Shown here piece by piece: positions 18,861 through 28,960 of a stretch of 64,000 bases of DNA. The notes under the pieces are model-generated. The model was not told the origin of the DNA, did not search any database, and saw only the letters and a program-made list of their open reading frames with translations. The translations under genes and the position numbers were made by a program. Numbering within the stretch: position 1 is the first letter of the stretch; each line of letters opens with the position of its first letter. Source of the stretch: Vibrio anguillarum (GTDB lineage: Bacteria > Pseudomonadota > Gammaproteobacteria > Enterobacterales > Vibrionaceae); NCBI RefSeq assembly GCF_001989995.2, contig NZ_JAHGUP010000017.1, forward strand, positions 62,001 through 126,000. Direction: 5' to 3'.

Positions 18861-20063
18861 TTACAATTTCCTAAAAATCGCTTCGCAATCCGTTTGCTGC
18901 ATATATTTTGGCGCAGGATAATTCCAAAACGCTTCACGAAAAGCTTGTTTGGCCAATTCTGGAATATGCTCTGGCATGACCCCCTGTAACTGTTTAGGGA
19001 TATGCAGTGTGTGATTGAGCTCTTTCACATACCCAATGAAGGCGTCCGCTTTCATTGAATCGGTCAAATGTGGATCGGTTATTTTGAGTACGTCGGCCAG
19101 TTTAGCCAGCTTATCTTTCGCCGCCTCTTTGGAGTATTCCAATACATGTGGCAACACAACCGCATTCGCTAAGCCATGCGGGAAATGGTATTTCGCCCCA
19201 ACCGCATGGGCGATGGCATGTGTATACCCTAAACTGGCTTTGGTAAAAGCAAGTCCAGCGTAATAAGAGGCCAGTGCCATGTTTTGTCTCGCCGTCAAAT
19301 TTTGGCCAAAGAACGCCGCTTTTTCCAAGTTATCGTGGATCAGTTTAACCGCAGCGATAGCATAGCGATCAGTCTCTGGCGTAGCATTACGCGATATAAA
19401 GGCTTCCACTGCATGCGTGAGTGCATCCAACCCCGTTTGCGCAGTAATATGAGTAGGCAAGGCCATCATCAGCATCGGATCTAACGCTGCAATAAGTGGC
19501 ACAAGTTTCGGGTCAGTAATCGGTGTTTTTTGCTGAGTTTGAGGGTCAGAAACCACCGCAATGACGGTCACTTCAGAGCCCGTTCCTGCCGTGGTTGGGA
19601 TCACAAACAGCGGCGCAGGTGTTTTCCATACTTTTAACAACCCCACTAAACGTTTGATCGACTTGCGGTTAGTAGCACAAGCGGCGATCACTTTTGCACA
19701 ATCGATTGAAGAGCCGCCACCAATAGCGACAACGCCTTGGCACTTCTCCAATCGATACTGATGGAGGCCGGCTTCAACTTGATCATAAGTAGGATCAGGC
19801 AATACATGGTTAAACACCACACAACTGACACCAACGCGCTCAAACTCAAAGGTTAGTTTTTTTACATAACCAAGCTTTTCAATGCCTTGGTCTGTTACGA
19901 CAAGCACGCGTTCAATACCCATCAAAGAAACCGAATAACAGAGTTGCTTGAGCGATTCTTTACCAATAAACAAGGTTGGCTTGGAGATGGGCAGAATCGC
20001 TGCGGCCAATTTGAGCACTTTCATGTATAGCTTATGCTGCCACTGCTGGTACTTGATCTCCAT
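18861..20063 (-). CDS. Iron-containing alcohol dehydrogenase
   Basis: A 400-residue group III (Fe-type) dehydrogenase. The NAD(P) site is the GGGSSIDCAK motif with the following TTAGTGSEVT, and the metal ligands lie in DALTHAVEAF, GYTHAIAHAVG and FPHGLANAVVLPH. Family members oxidise or reduce primary alcohols/aldehydes (ethanol, butanol, 1,2-propanediol, lactaldehyde); the substrate here is not evident. The N-terminus has about 30 extra residues with a hydrophobic stretch before the conserved fold (KPTLFIGKESL). It is transcribed alone, convergent with the Hsp70 operon. Confidence 0.92.
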   Translation of the reverse strand: MEIKYQQWQHKLYMKVLKLAAAILPISKPTLFIGKESLKQLCYSVSLMGIERVLVVTDQGIEKLGYVKKLTFEFERVGVSCVVFNHVLPDPTYDQVEAGLHQYRLEKCQGVVAIGGGSSIDCAKVIAACATNRKSIKRLVGLLKVWKTPAPLFVIPTTAGTGSEVTVIAVVSDPQTQQKTPITDPKLVPLIAALDPMLMMALPTHITAQTGLDALTHAVEAFISRNATPETDRYAIAAVKLIHDNLEKAAFFGQNLTARQNMALASYYAGLAFTKASLGYTHAIAHAVGAKYHFPHGLANAVVLPHVLEYSKEAAKDKLAKLADVLKITDPHLTDSMKADAFIGYVKELNHTLHIPKQLQGVMPEHIPELAKQAFREAFWNYPAPKYMQQTDCEAIFRKL

Positions 20064-20400
20064 GATTGGTCTCGAGTTGTGAAGTTCTATTAGCTAGACT
20101 AGGCAATACAACGAGTTATCTCTACCTAGAAAGTCAAATTTTGCAAGATAAGGCAAATAATCGCTGATCATTATTAGATTTAACGCCAACTTAAGCTCGC
20201 ATTTTAATGCAAACCTTGTAAAATCCACCTCGCTCACTTTTTATACTTATAATTGAAATCATTAGCTGAGTACTCTGCACATAATTTTATGTGTCATAAA
20301 ATAATCGACACGTCGTTTGGCTTTCGTCTTTGAGGTGCATTCCCTGCACTCAAATGGCATTCAAAAATTGTATTTTATTCAACCAATTACTGTAGAAGTC
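20064..20400. other. Divergent intergenic region, 337 bp
   Basis: Holds the upstream regions of the alcohol dehydrogenase and the gene at 20401. The only structure I see is an exact 8-bp inverted repeat with a 3-nt loop (ATTTTATG at 20284-20291, complement 20295-20302). A TATAAT occurs near 20250. No RNA gene or operator can be assigned. Confidence 0.5.
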
Positions 20401-20949
20401 ATGAACGAAGATAAGTTTACCAATGTCTATCGCTTGCCTGGTTCATTGCAAATTCGCATAGCCACATGGCAGCAAACCTTTAAAGGCACTTCTGATTTAG
20501 TGCTTCATCAAGTATTAACTGCTAGAAATAATCAGTATAAACAGGCTGACTTTTGGCCTAAGGGCTGGTGTGTGAATCTGTTTGATGAGAGCGATATTTC
20601 CATTACGCAGCACGGTACCTACATTCAAACCAGTATGCGAACGATGATTGATCGTAAAATCTCATATAAGCGCGTTTATCTCTCTCGGCTACCTTTAGAA
20701 AAAGCCGAGCCCGCCTTGCTTCGCTTTAAGAAAGAGTGGATCCGCAACTACAATAATGTCGCCCAAGAGTATAACAAGAGGAAAAAGAAAGAGTTTATGG
20801 CCTTTGCCAGAGAAGAGGTCGAAACACTTTATCCTGCCATTCCTAAAGAACCTTTTGATAAAGCGCTATGGAACCGTTTAGTGGTTTCGATTGTTGGTCA
20901 CGCCAATAAATTCAACAATCCTTACTTTGTTAAACATGCTGATTTTTAA
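20401..20949 (+). CDS. Hypothetical protein, 182 aa
   Basis: A soluble, basic protein with no signal peptide. I do not recognise a domain. It has many aromatic residues, a predicted mixed N-terminal half (VYRLPGSLQIRIATWQQTF, DFWPKGWCVNLFDESDI) and a lysine/arginine-rich helix (NKRKKKEFMAFAREEV). I chose ATG 20401, preceded by a TAGAAG ribosome-like site, over a TTG start 84 bp upstream. It is followed by a good intrinsic terminator, which supports a real, independently transcribed gene. Confidence 0.7.
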   Translation: MNEDKFTNVYRLPGSLQIRIATWQQTFKGTSDLVLHQVLTARNNQYKQADFWPKGWCVNLFDESDISITQHGTYIQTSMRTMIDRKISYKRVYLSRLPLEKAEPALLRFKKEWIRNYNNVAQEYNKRKKKEFMAFAREEVETLYPAIPKEPFDKALWNRLVVSIVGHANKFNNPYFVKHADF

Positions 20950-20970
20950 CGTAATAAAATTTAGCGTAAT

Positions 20971-21004
20971 AAAAAAGCCAGAGTGGTTTCACTCCGGCTT
21001 TTTT
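20971..21004. terminator. Bidirectional intrinsic terminator
   Basis: AAAAAAGCC-A-GAGTG pairs with CACTC-C-GGCTTTTTT around a GTTT loop, between the gene at 20401 and convergent yggL. It has A- and T-runs on the two sides. Confidence 0.88.
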
Positions 21005-21058
21005 GTCAGACATCGCAAATGAAAAGCACTGGCTGAATAACGTAGAATAGAAGAGCAA

Positions 21059-21400
21059 TTAAGCGTAATTGGCATCCACTAATTCACCAGCAACAACTTT
21101 GCTCACTTCAGCACGATTTTCTAACCATTTTACAACCAACGCTTTATCTTCTTCTGTTGCTGAACGGTAGCGATCGGCTGCGCACACAAAGCCGTCAAAA
21201 ATCTCTAATCCACCACCACCGAAACAAAGACCGATGTTATCAACGTAATCAATAAACTCATCAACGAAGAGATCGTATTGTTCAAAGTCTTTGATAGACG
21301 TTGTACAGCTAACTTCAAAACCGAGGATCGCAAATTCACCTAAAAACAGTTTCTTACGGATACGGCGGTTTTTATTTTCTAGCTTGTCGATTTTCATCAT
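21059..21400 (-). CDS. yggL: YggL-family 50S-associated protein
   Basis: A 113-residue DUF469/YggL protein. The core NRRIRKKLFLGEFAILGFEV, the DGFVCAADRYRSATEED segment and VVKWLENR align with E. coli YggL, which has been reported to bind the large ribosomal subunit. The start is taken at the ATG-ATG pair (21400/21397) behind a GAGAGAG ribosome site; a longer frame upstream adds 12 unrelated residues. It stands alone between a terminator and the upstream region of the beta-mannosidase. Confidence 0.88.
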   Translation of the reverse strand: MMKIDKLENKNRRIRKKLFLGEFAILGFEVSCTTSIKDFEQYDLFVDEFIDYVDNIGLCFGGGGLEIFDGFVCAADRYRSATEEDKALVVKWLENRAEVSKVVAGELVDANYA

Positions 21401-21727
21401 ATTTTCTCTCTCTGTTTGAATGCGGCATTTATACACCTTTCAGCACCATTTCCAAAATGATTCTTTATATAAACCGCCACAAGCGGACACTTTCACAACA
21501 AATTGTTTCAAGATGTGCCAAGGCAAAACAAGTTAAAACAAGCCGCTCGTCAAGCTTAGTGACGTCAAATTAAAGTCAAGAAAATCATAATTATTGACTG
21601 CTTCGCAACTTAATCTAAAAACTTCGCACAACTTTTGAGCCTGCCACCCATGCACATTTTTATTTCATAGTGCATGGTTAAATCAGCTCATTTAGCCCTT
21701 GTAAATCGTATTTTTTGAGGTGGATTT
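21401..21727. other. Divergent intergenic region, 327 bp
   Basis: AT-rich upstream DNA of yggL and the beta-mannosidase. A TTGACT hexamer near 21592 with a TAAAAA about 16 bp on could be a weak promoter for the mannosidase. I see no strong palindrome, RNA gene or small ORF with a ribosome site. Confidence 0.45.
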
Positions 21728-24109
21728 ATGTTTGATTTAAACGGTGAATGGCGATTGAGCTCACCCGAGTATCCCGAGATTAAAATCGCGATGACACTGC
21801 CCGGCGACCAGTATCATGCATTACTGCAAGCGGGTTTGATCCCTCATCCCTATTATGCATCTAATGAATCTCAAGTTCAGTGGGCTGGTTTATGTCATTG
21901 GGTATTAACAAAAGCGATCACTTTAAATGCGGCAGACCTCCAGTGCCCGAACCACTTACTGGAGCTGAATAAGGTCGATACGTTTGCTGATCTATGGATC
22001 AACGGACAGAAGGTTCTACAGTGCTATAATGCTTTTCAAACCTATACCGTTAATATTCGCCCTTATCTGCAAATTGGCGTAAATCATTTTGAATGGCGAT
22101 TTGAACCTGCCGCTACGATAGCAAAGCAAAGAGCCGATGAGCTGCCCTTTCCCATTCCTTGGGCGCAAGGGAATAATCAACTTCCTCACATGAACACAGT
22201 GCGAAAACCTCAATGCCACAGTGGCTGGGATTGGGGTATATGCCTTGCTGTTTGTGGTGTTTTCGCACCAATGCAATTAAAAACGGTACAAGAATATTCA
22301 CTGCTGGGTGTGGATATTGAACAAGTTTGGCATGCTTTAACACACGTTACGCTGCACGTGAGAATACGGCATAGCGAATCGCTCTCAACCCCCATCACAC
22401 TTACTTTTGGCGATCAAACCATTACGATCGATAGTGAGGCTTTTTGCAACCAAAGCAGTGTGGATATTGATGTCCACCATCCGCATCTCTGGTGGCCAAA
22501 CGGTTACGGTGACCCTTATTTATACACACTGTCTATTGCCATGGCACAGCAGCAGATCAGCCGCCAAGTTGGCTTAAGACGTCTCACGTTGCGCACTGAG
22601 CAAGATTCCATCGGCAGTGAAATGACCTTTATCGTGAATGAGGTCTCGATATCAGTGAAGGGCGCGAATTGGATACCAATGGATGCCATGCCAAGCAAAG
22701 TCAATTTTTCCCGTTATCAACAGCTGTTACGAGCCGCACAAGAAGCTCACATGAATATGATTCGTGTGTGGGGAGGAGGTGATTATGAACACGATCATTT
22801 CTATCAACTTTGCGACCAACTCGGATTATTAGTCTGGCAAGATCTGATGTTTTCCTGCGCGCAATACCCTTCAACACCGAGTTTCTTAGAAGAGGTAAAG
22901 CAAGAAGTCACACAACAAATACAGCGTTTGAAGCACCATGCTTGCCTTGCCATTTGGTGTGGTGATAATGAGGTGATTGGTTCACTAACTTGGTATCCAG
23001 AATCTCGAGAAAACCGTGAAAAATACTTAGTCAATTACGACCGACTCAATCGTTTTTTAGAAATCCTCGTCAATGAACAAGATCCAAATCGCCGCTTTTG
23101 GGCAAGCTCACCTTGCAATGGTGAGTTAGATTTTGGTGACGCTTGGCATGATGATAATAAAGGTGACATGCATTTTTGGGATGTATGGCATTCAGGTAAA
23201 TCCTTTGACGCTTACCATTCAATATCCCCACGGTTTTGTTCGGAATTCGGTTATCAGTCTTGGCCTTCATTTAGTGAAGTGAAGCAAATTATCCCAGCAA
23301 GCGACTGGAATATCAGTGCGCCTCATTTTGAACATCACCAAAAGAATGGTCGTGGTAATAGCATCATCACCGAAATGTTTACTCGCTATTTCCGTTTCCC
23401 GAATGGCTTCCAGCAGATGCTTTATTTGAGCCAAGTTCAGCAAGCCATGGCAATTAAAACGGCTGTCGAAGCGTGGCGGGCAACCTCACCGATTTGCCGT
23501 GGCATATTATATTGGCAACTCAATGACAACTGGCCCGTCGCGTCTTGGTCAAGCATTGAGTATTCTGGACGCTGGAAGCAATTACATTATCACGCCAAAC
23601 GGTTTTATAACCCGCTTTTGGCCTGTTTTTCTGAAGATGAGAAACACCTATCACTGAGAGCCATTAATGATGCGCCCGGTGAGCAATACCTTGTGGGTGA
23701 CATATATTGGTTTGGATGGGAAGGAGAATTGCGAAAGCATTGGTCAATCAATGAACGACTGCCCCAAGAGAGTAACCAAATCGTGTGGCAACACACAATA
23801 AGGGATTTCACACCAGAAAAAGGCGCGATCTACTTTGTCAGTACGGATGGCCAACGGGATAATTTTTGGCTGCCGGATGTACCAAAACGTTTGCCCTTAA
23901 AATCGGCTCGCATATTGTGTGAATATCGTGCGGGCAGTCTCTGTTTGACCACTGACCGACCTGCACTTTACGTTCACCTAGAACATGACAACGTACTACA
24001 ATTTTCTGACTCCAGCTTCTTTTTGCTCCCCAACCAAATGCGGACAATCGCCTTTAGATCAGACGATAAATCTGACTTAAACTGTACTATTTATCAACTG
24101 GCTGAATGA
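21728..24109 (+). CDS. GH2-family beta-mannosidase
   Basis: A 793-residue cytoplasmic glycoside hydrolase with the sugar-binding, immunoglobulin-like and TIM-barrel domains of family 2. WGGGDYEHDHFY and WQDLMFSCAQYP are typical of beta-mannosidases (not beta-galactosidases). The acid/base is Glu415 in WCGDNE and the nucleophile Glu506 in CSEFGYQSWPS. It hydrolyses terminal non-reducing beta-mannose from manno-oligosaccharides, chitobiose-linked mannose or glycan breakdown products. No signal peptide. The ribosome site is TGAGGTGG upstream of the ATG. Followed by an intrinsic terminator; no mannanase or transporter lies beside it. Confidence 0.92.
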   Translation: MFDLNGEWRLSSPEYPEIKIAMTLPGDQYHALLQAGLIPHPYYASNESQVQWAGLCHWVLTKAITLNAADLQCPNHLLELNKVDTFADLWINGQKVLQCYNAFQTYTVNIRPYLQIGVNHFEWRFEPAATIAKQRADELPFPIPWAQGNNQLPHMNTVRKPQCHSGWDWGICLAVCGVFAPMQLKTVQEYSLLGVDIEQVWHALTHVTLHVRIRHSESLSTPITLTFGDQTITIDSEAFCNQSSVDIDVHHPHLWWPNGYGDPYLYTLSIAMAQQQISRQVGLRRLTLRTEQDSIGSEMTFIVNEVSISVKGANWIPMDAMPSKVNFSRYQQLLRAAQEAHMNMIRVWGGGDYEHDHFYQLCDQLGLLVWQDLMFSCAQYPSTPSFLEEVKQEVTQQIQRLKHHACLAIWCGDNEVIGSLTWYPESRENREKYLVNYDRLNRFLEILVNEQDPNRRFWASSPCNGELDFGDAWHDDNKGDMHFWDVWHSGKSFDAYHSISPRFCSEFGYQSWPSFSEVKQIIPASDWNISAPHFEHHQKNGRGNSIITEMFTRYFRFPNGFQQMLYLSQVQQAMAIKTAVEAWRATSPICRGILYWQLNDNWPVASWSSIEYSGRWKQLHYHAKRFYNPLLACFSEDEKHLSLRAINDAPGEQYLVGDIYWFGWEGELRKHWSINERLPQESNQIVWQHTIRDFTPEKGAIYFVSTDGQRDNFWLPDVPKRLPLKSARILCEYRAGSLCLTTDRPALYVHLEHDNVLQFSDSSFFLLPNQMRTIAFRSDDKSDLNCTIYQLAE

Positions 24110-24156
24110 ACTGAGCCGAATAAAGACAAACGCTCAGCCTTAAAGAAGGAAACGAA

Positions 24157-24183
24157 AAAGAGCTGCGCATCAAGCAGCTCTTT
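24157..24183. terminator. Intrinsic terminator after the beta-mannosidase
   Basis: AAAGAGCTGC (24157-24166) pairs exactly with GCAGCTCTTT (24174-24183), 7-nt loop, between convergent genes. Confidence 0.8.
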
Positions 24184-24240
24184 GCAAGCTAAACCATTTT
24201 TGCTAATGCATGTTAAACATTGGCTCATGTCAAACACTGA

Positions 24241-24462
24241 CTAATGTTGAACACCAGATGGATTTTCACCAAATTCAGTCTGTTGATAAATATCTGCAAG
24301 GGTTTTTGCACGTTTTGCTGCCTTGCGTCGTTTCGTTGGTTCAAAGTATTGCTCGACCTGCTTCAATGTCTCTTCATGGTCTTGCGCGGATTGGACAAAG
24401 TCTGGGTTGGCTAACGCTTCTTGGCGAAGGCGGTTAACTCGTTCTAGCGTTTCCCACAACAT
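24241..24462 (-). CDS. 73-aa protein under two LexA boxes (putative SOS gene)
   Basis: A small soluble, helix-rich protein with no signal peptide or membrane span. The N-terminal half is acidic/amphipathic (MLWETLERVNRLRQEALANP) and there is a strongly basic patch KRRKAAKRAK at 44-53. I do not recognise it; it is not SulA, DinI or YebG by eye. It has a strong ribosome site, GGAGGTG, 5 nt before the ATG. Two excellent LexA boxes lie 19 and 69 bp upstream, with a perfect TTGACA between them, so it should be induced by DNA damage. Its neighbours (beta-mannosidase, LacI) are unrelated, and it has its own promoter. Confidence 0.82.
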   Translation of the reverse strand: MLWETLERVNRLRQEALANPDFVQSAQDHEETLKQVEQYFEPTKRRKAAKRAKTLADIYQQTEFGENPSGVQH

Positions 24463-24480
24463 ATTTCACCTCCAACTTCA

Positions 24481-24496
24481 CTGTGCATACATACAG
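24481..24496 (-). promoter_or_regulatory. LexA (SOS) box, promoter-proximal
   Basis: CTGTGCATACATACAG fits the gammaproteobacterial LexA consensus CTG-N10-CAG with full CTGT/ACAG ends, 13 of 16 bases matching CTGTATATATATACAG. It lies just downstream of the -35/-10 region of the 73-aa gene, 18 bp before its start codon, where LexA would block transcription. Confidence 0.85.
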
Positions 24497-24509
24497 CTTA
24501 GTAAAGAGT

Positions 24510-24526
24510 GACATAATGTCAAGCAA
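24510..24526 (-). promoter_or_regulatory. -35 element of the 73-aa gene
   Basis: On the minus strand TTGACA (complement of 24516-24521) is a perfect -35 hexamer placed between the two LexA boxes; a weaker -10 (TAAGCT) follows after 16 bp and abuts the proximal LexA box. Confidence 0.6.
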
Positions 24527-24530
24527 TTAA

Positions 24531-24546
24531 CTGTGGATTTATACAG
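24531..24546 (-). promoter_or_regulatory. LexA (SOS) box, distal
   Basis: CTGTGGATTTATACAG is the centre of a longer inverted repeat (24526-24551) and again matches the LexA consensus in 13 of 16 bases. The spacing to the proximal box is 50 bp centre to centre, close to five helical turns, which would place both dimers on the same DNA face. Confidence 0.85.
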
Positions 24547-24599
24547 TTAATTAAAATAAATGCTCATTATTTCAATGAGTCATTAATCTGCGAGGCCTC

Positions 24600-25604
24600 T
24601 TAAGGTGCGCACGTTGATTCTCGAAGCACCAGCTTACCTAGATAGCGATGTATCTTGGCATCATCCGAGCCCTTCCCTTCAGCCAATTGTAGGGCCAAGG
24701 CTACTGCGTCCTTCGTCAGTTGCTCAATGGGAAGCGATATTGTTGAGAGATTGGGCACCGAATACGCAGCCGCAGGCTCATCATCAATCCCCATCACAGA
24801 GACCTGATTAGGTACCAAAATGGCATGTTCGTAAAGTGCGCGCATTGCTCCTAGTGCCATATCATCGTTACAGGCAAAAATAGCGCTGAACTCACTCTGT
24901 TGTTCTAATAACCGTTGAACCGCGACATAACCCGCCAGCATAGAATTATCACCTTCAACAACGAGCGTTTGATTGAGCTTAATACCAGTCTGCTGCAAGC
25001 CTGACTGGTAAGCAGCAAATCGCTGTTGTCCTGTATCACTGTCCAAAGGGCTAGTGATGCAAGCAATGCGGCGATGGCCAAGTTCAAGCAAGTGATTAAT
25101 CGCTAAAGAAGCGGCTTGATGCTGCTCAAAACCAAAACTATGTAAACCGACTTCTTCCAAGGTTCGATTGAGTACAATCAGTGGCACTGAAACATCAGAT
25201 TGCAATGATGCCAGCTCATGATTCGACAAATGGCGGCTGTAAAGCATGATGGCGTCACAACGCTGAGTGAGCAATGAGCGCACTGCTGCTAATTCGCCTG
25301 TCGCATTATCGTGACTGTCCATGACAAGTAAGGTCTTACGTGCTTGCTCGGCACCTTGTGCTGCTTGATGCAATAAGCTGCCAAAATAACTCCCTTGAAA
25401 CTGAGGAAGTATCAGCCCAATCGCATTTGCACTGTTTGTGGCTAATGCTTGCGCCAACACATTAGGTTGATAACCCAAGGTGGACATGGCTTGTAAAACG
25501 GCTTCTCGCGTACTTGCTTTTACTTGGCCAGTTTGATTGAGTACGCGCGATACGGTGGCTTTAGACACGCCCGCAGCTTTACAAACGTCATTGATTGTCG
25601 CCAT
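24600..25604 (-). CDS. LacI-family transcriptional repressor
   Basis: A 334-residue regulator. The N-terminal helix-turn-helix and hinge (INDVCKAAGVSKATVSRVLN, then GYQPNVLAQALA) are typical LacI/GalR, and the rest is a periplasmic-binding-like sugar domain (IGLILPQFQGSYFG at its start, then SVMGIDDEPAAAYSVPNLS). It is 107 bp downstream of, and on the same strand as, the GH1 gene, with a terminator-like hairpin between. It most likely represses that gene through the AACCGGTT-centred palindrome at 27301-27327; the inducer is presumably a phosphorylated or free beta-glucoside. Confidence 0.93.
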   Translation of the reverse strand: MATINDVCKAAGVSKATVSRVLNQTGQVKASTREAVLQAMSTLGYQPNVLAQALATNSANAIGLILPQFQGSYFGSLLHQAAQGAEQARKTLLVMDSHDNATGELAAVRSLLTQRCDAIMLYSRHLSNHELASLQSDVSVPLIVLNRTLEEVGLHSFGFEQHQAASLAINHLLELGHRRIACITSPLDSDTGQQRFAAYQSGLQQTGIKLNQTLVVEGDNSMLAGYVAVQRLLEQQSEFSAIFACNDDMALGAMRALYEHAILVPNQVSVMGIDDEPAAAYSVPNLSTISLPIEQLTKDAVALALQLAEGKGSDDAKIHRYLGKLVLRESTCAP

Positions 25605-25615
25605 GGTGACTCCTA

Positions 25616-25645
25616 ATAAAAACCCCCGACTCTTGGAAGCCGAGG
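25616..25645 (-). terminator. Terminator or attenuator between GH1 gene and LacI gene
   Basis: On the minus strand CCTCGGC and GTCGGGG form a 7-bp stem (two G-U pairs) with an 8-nt loop, followed by five T. It may end most GH1 transcripts before the regulator. Confidence 0.6.
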
Positions 25646-25711
25646 GAGGTTACCTAATTTCCTAAGCTGGATGAACGTTCTCAATCAACAATTATTATTG
25701 TTATTCTACGT

Positions 25712-27160
<1,449 letters not shown>

Positions 27161-27300
27161 CTACCTCGTCTTTATTTGCTGACTCAATGTACCCTTATAT
27201 GTCGATCTAATATGCTATTTCACGCCATGTGGACACGTGGTATAGAAATCCATCATCGCTTTGCTACTTTGCGTGACATCATAAACGATTATCGGGAAAA

Positions 27301-27327
27301 TGTAACCGGTTTCGGAAACCGGTTACA
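27301..27327. promoter_or_regulatory. LacI-type double operator (perfect palindrome)
   Basis: A perfect 13+1+13 palindrome (extendable by two bases on each side, 27299-27329). Each half, TGTAACCGGTTTC, contains its own 8-bp palindrome AACCGGTT, with centres 13 bp apart. CCGG-centred sites of this kind are typical LacI-family operators. It lies about 147 bp upstream of the GH1 gene and about 167 bp upstream of the divergent rhlE. Confidence 0.75.
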
Positions 27328-27493
27328 TTAGAATTGTTAATTTTAATGTTCTCGGAAGAAAATACGCACTATTTGTTACTGACAAGTGGCAAACAGAGAC
27401 ATTCCGTAGCACTTTTGCTGTGACTACTGTATGCTTGCGCCTTTCCGCAACGTGATGCGGATCACTTCCTTATTTACATATCGAGACATTTTA

Positions 27494-28891
27494 ATGAGTT
27501 TTGCCTCTCTGGGTTTATCCCATGCCATCCTGAAAGCCGTTGCTTCTCAAGGTTACGAAACACCATCGCCAATTCAGGCGCAAGCTATTCCAGCCGTTCT
27601 TGAAGGCAAAGATGTGATGGCAGCGGCCCAGACAGGTACCGGGAAAACAGCAGGATTTACCCTGCCCATTTTGGATCTATTAGTTAAAGGCCCAAAAGTA
27701 GGCCCCAACCAAGTGCGTGCATTAATTCTGACGCCTACACGTGAATTAGCCGCGCAAGTTGCCGACAACGTGGCAACTTACGGACAAAACCTTCCACTAC
27801 GCTCTGAAGTTATTTTTGGCGGTGTGAAAGTTAACCCACAGATGATGAAAATGCGTCGTGGAGTAGATATCTTGGTCGCGACACCGGGTCGACTGCTGGA
27901 TTTATACAACCAAAATGCGATTAAATTTAACCAATTAGAAATTTTGGTCTTAGACGAAGCGGATCGCATGTTAGACATGGGCTTCATTCGTGACATTAAA
28001 AAGATCCTTGCACTGCTGCCAGCAAAACGTCAAAACCTACTCTTTTCGGCCACTTTCTCTGATGAAATTCGCCAACTTGCGAAAGGGTTAGTTAACAACC
28101 CAGTCGAGATTTCGGTTACGCCACGCAATAGTACCGCCAAAACCGTCAAACAGTGGGTGCATCCTGTAGATAAAGCGAAAAAACCAGCGCTATTGATTCA
28201 ACTAATCAAAGAAAATAATTGGCAACAAGCGTTGGTATTTACACGAACTAAACACGGCGCTAATCGCTTAACCGCACAACTTGAAGGCAGTGGCATCAGC
28301 GCCGCCGCGATTCATGGCAACAAAAGTCAAGGCGCACGTACTAAGGCATTGGCCAATTTTAAAAGTGGTGAGATCCGCATTTTAGTAGCAACGGATATTG
28401 CCGCTCGCGGCATTGATATTGACCAATTACCACAAGTGGTAAACTTTGAATTGCCTAACGTCCCTGAAGATTATGTTCACCGAATTGGCCGTACAGGCCG
28501 CGCAGGCGCTGAAGGAAATGCGATCTCTTTGGTCTGCGCCGATGAAGCAAAAGACATGTTTGCCATTGAGCGCCTTACCCAAAATTTACTAGAACGAATT
28601 GAGGTTGAAGGCTTTGCGCCAGTGAACAAATTACCGGCATCTTCTTCGCTACAACCGATTAAAGCGAAAAAGCCGAAAAAGAACAAACCAGAACATAATG
28701 ACGGACAGCGCTCTGGTGATGTAGCAAAAGGTCACAGCATAAGCGCAAATACCAAAACTAACGACAGAAAGCCGAAAGCGGCCAATTCCACTCGTTCAAA
28801 CAGCAACAAACCAAGTGCAAACCAACCCACGAGAAGCGGATCGGCTGGACAAAATAGACCTCGTAGAACAAACAAAATCGCGGCGAGCTGA
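27494..28891 (+). CDS. rhlE: DEAD-box RNA helicase, RhlE-like
   Basis: A 465-residue DEAD-box protein with Q motif ([13 protein letters not shown]), Walker A (AQTGTGKT at 45-52), DEAD box in [16 protein letters not shown] (FSATF) and motif VI ([10 protein letters not shown]). The order and the MLDMGF signature fit RhlE, which helps remodel RNA and ribosome precursors. The C-terminal ~90 residues are a Lys/Asn/Ser/Arg-rich disordered tail, probably an RNA-binding extension. I took ATG 27494 because homologues begin MSFxSLGLS; an upstream in-frame start at 27431 adds 21 unlike residues. Confidence 0.92.
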   Translation: MSFASLGLSHAILKAVASQGYETPSPIQAQAIPAVLEGKDVMAAAQTGTGKTAGFTLPILDLLVKGPKVGPNQVRALILTPTRELAAQVADNVATYGQNLPLRSEVIFGGVKVNPQMMKMRRGVDILVATPGRLLDLYNQNAIKFNQLEILVLDEADRMLDMGFIRDIKKILALLPAKRQNLLFSATFSDEIRQLAKGLVNNPVEISVTPRNSTAKTVKQWVHPVDKAKKPALLIQLIKENNWQQALVFTRTKHGANRLTAQLEGSGISAAAIHGNKSQGARTKALANFKSGEIRILVATDIAARGIDIDQLPQVVNFELPNVPEDYVHRIGRTGRAGAEGNAISLVCADEAKDMFAIERLTQNLLERIEVEGFAPVNKLPASSSLQPIKAKKPKKNKPEHNDGQRSGDVAKGHSISANTKTNDRKPKAANSTRSNSNKPSANQPTRSGSAGQNRPRRTNKIAAS

Positions 28892-28927
28892 TATTACTCA
28901 CTGACTACGACTCTCTGATTAAAAAGT

Positions 28928-28956
28928 AAAGGCCACTCTCATCTAGTGGCCTTTTT
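28928..28956. terminator. Bidirectional intrinsic terminator
   Basis: AAAGGCCACT (28928-28937) pairs exactly with AGTGGCCTTT (28945-28954), 7-nt loop, flanked by T on the right and A on the left, between convergent rhlE and torZ. Confidence 0.9.
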
Positions 28957-28960
28957 GCTT

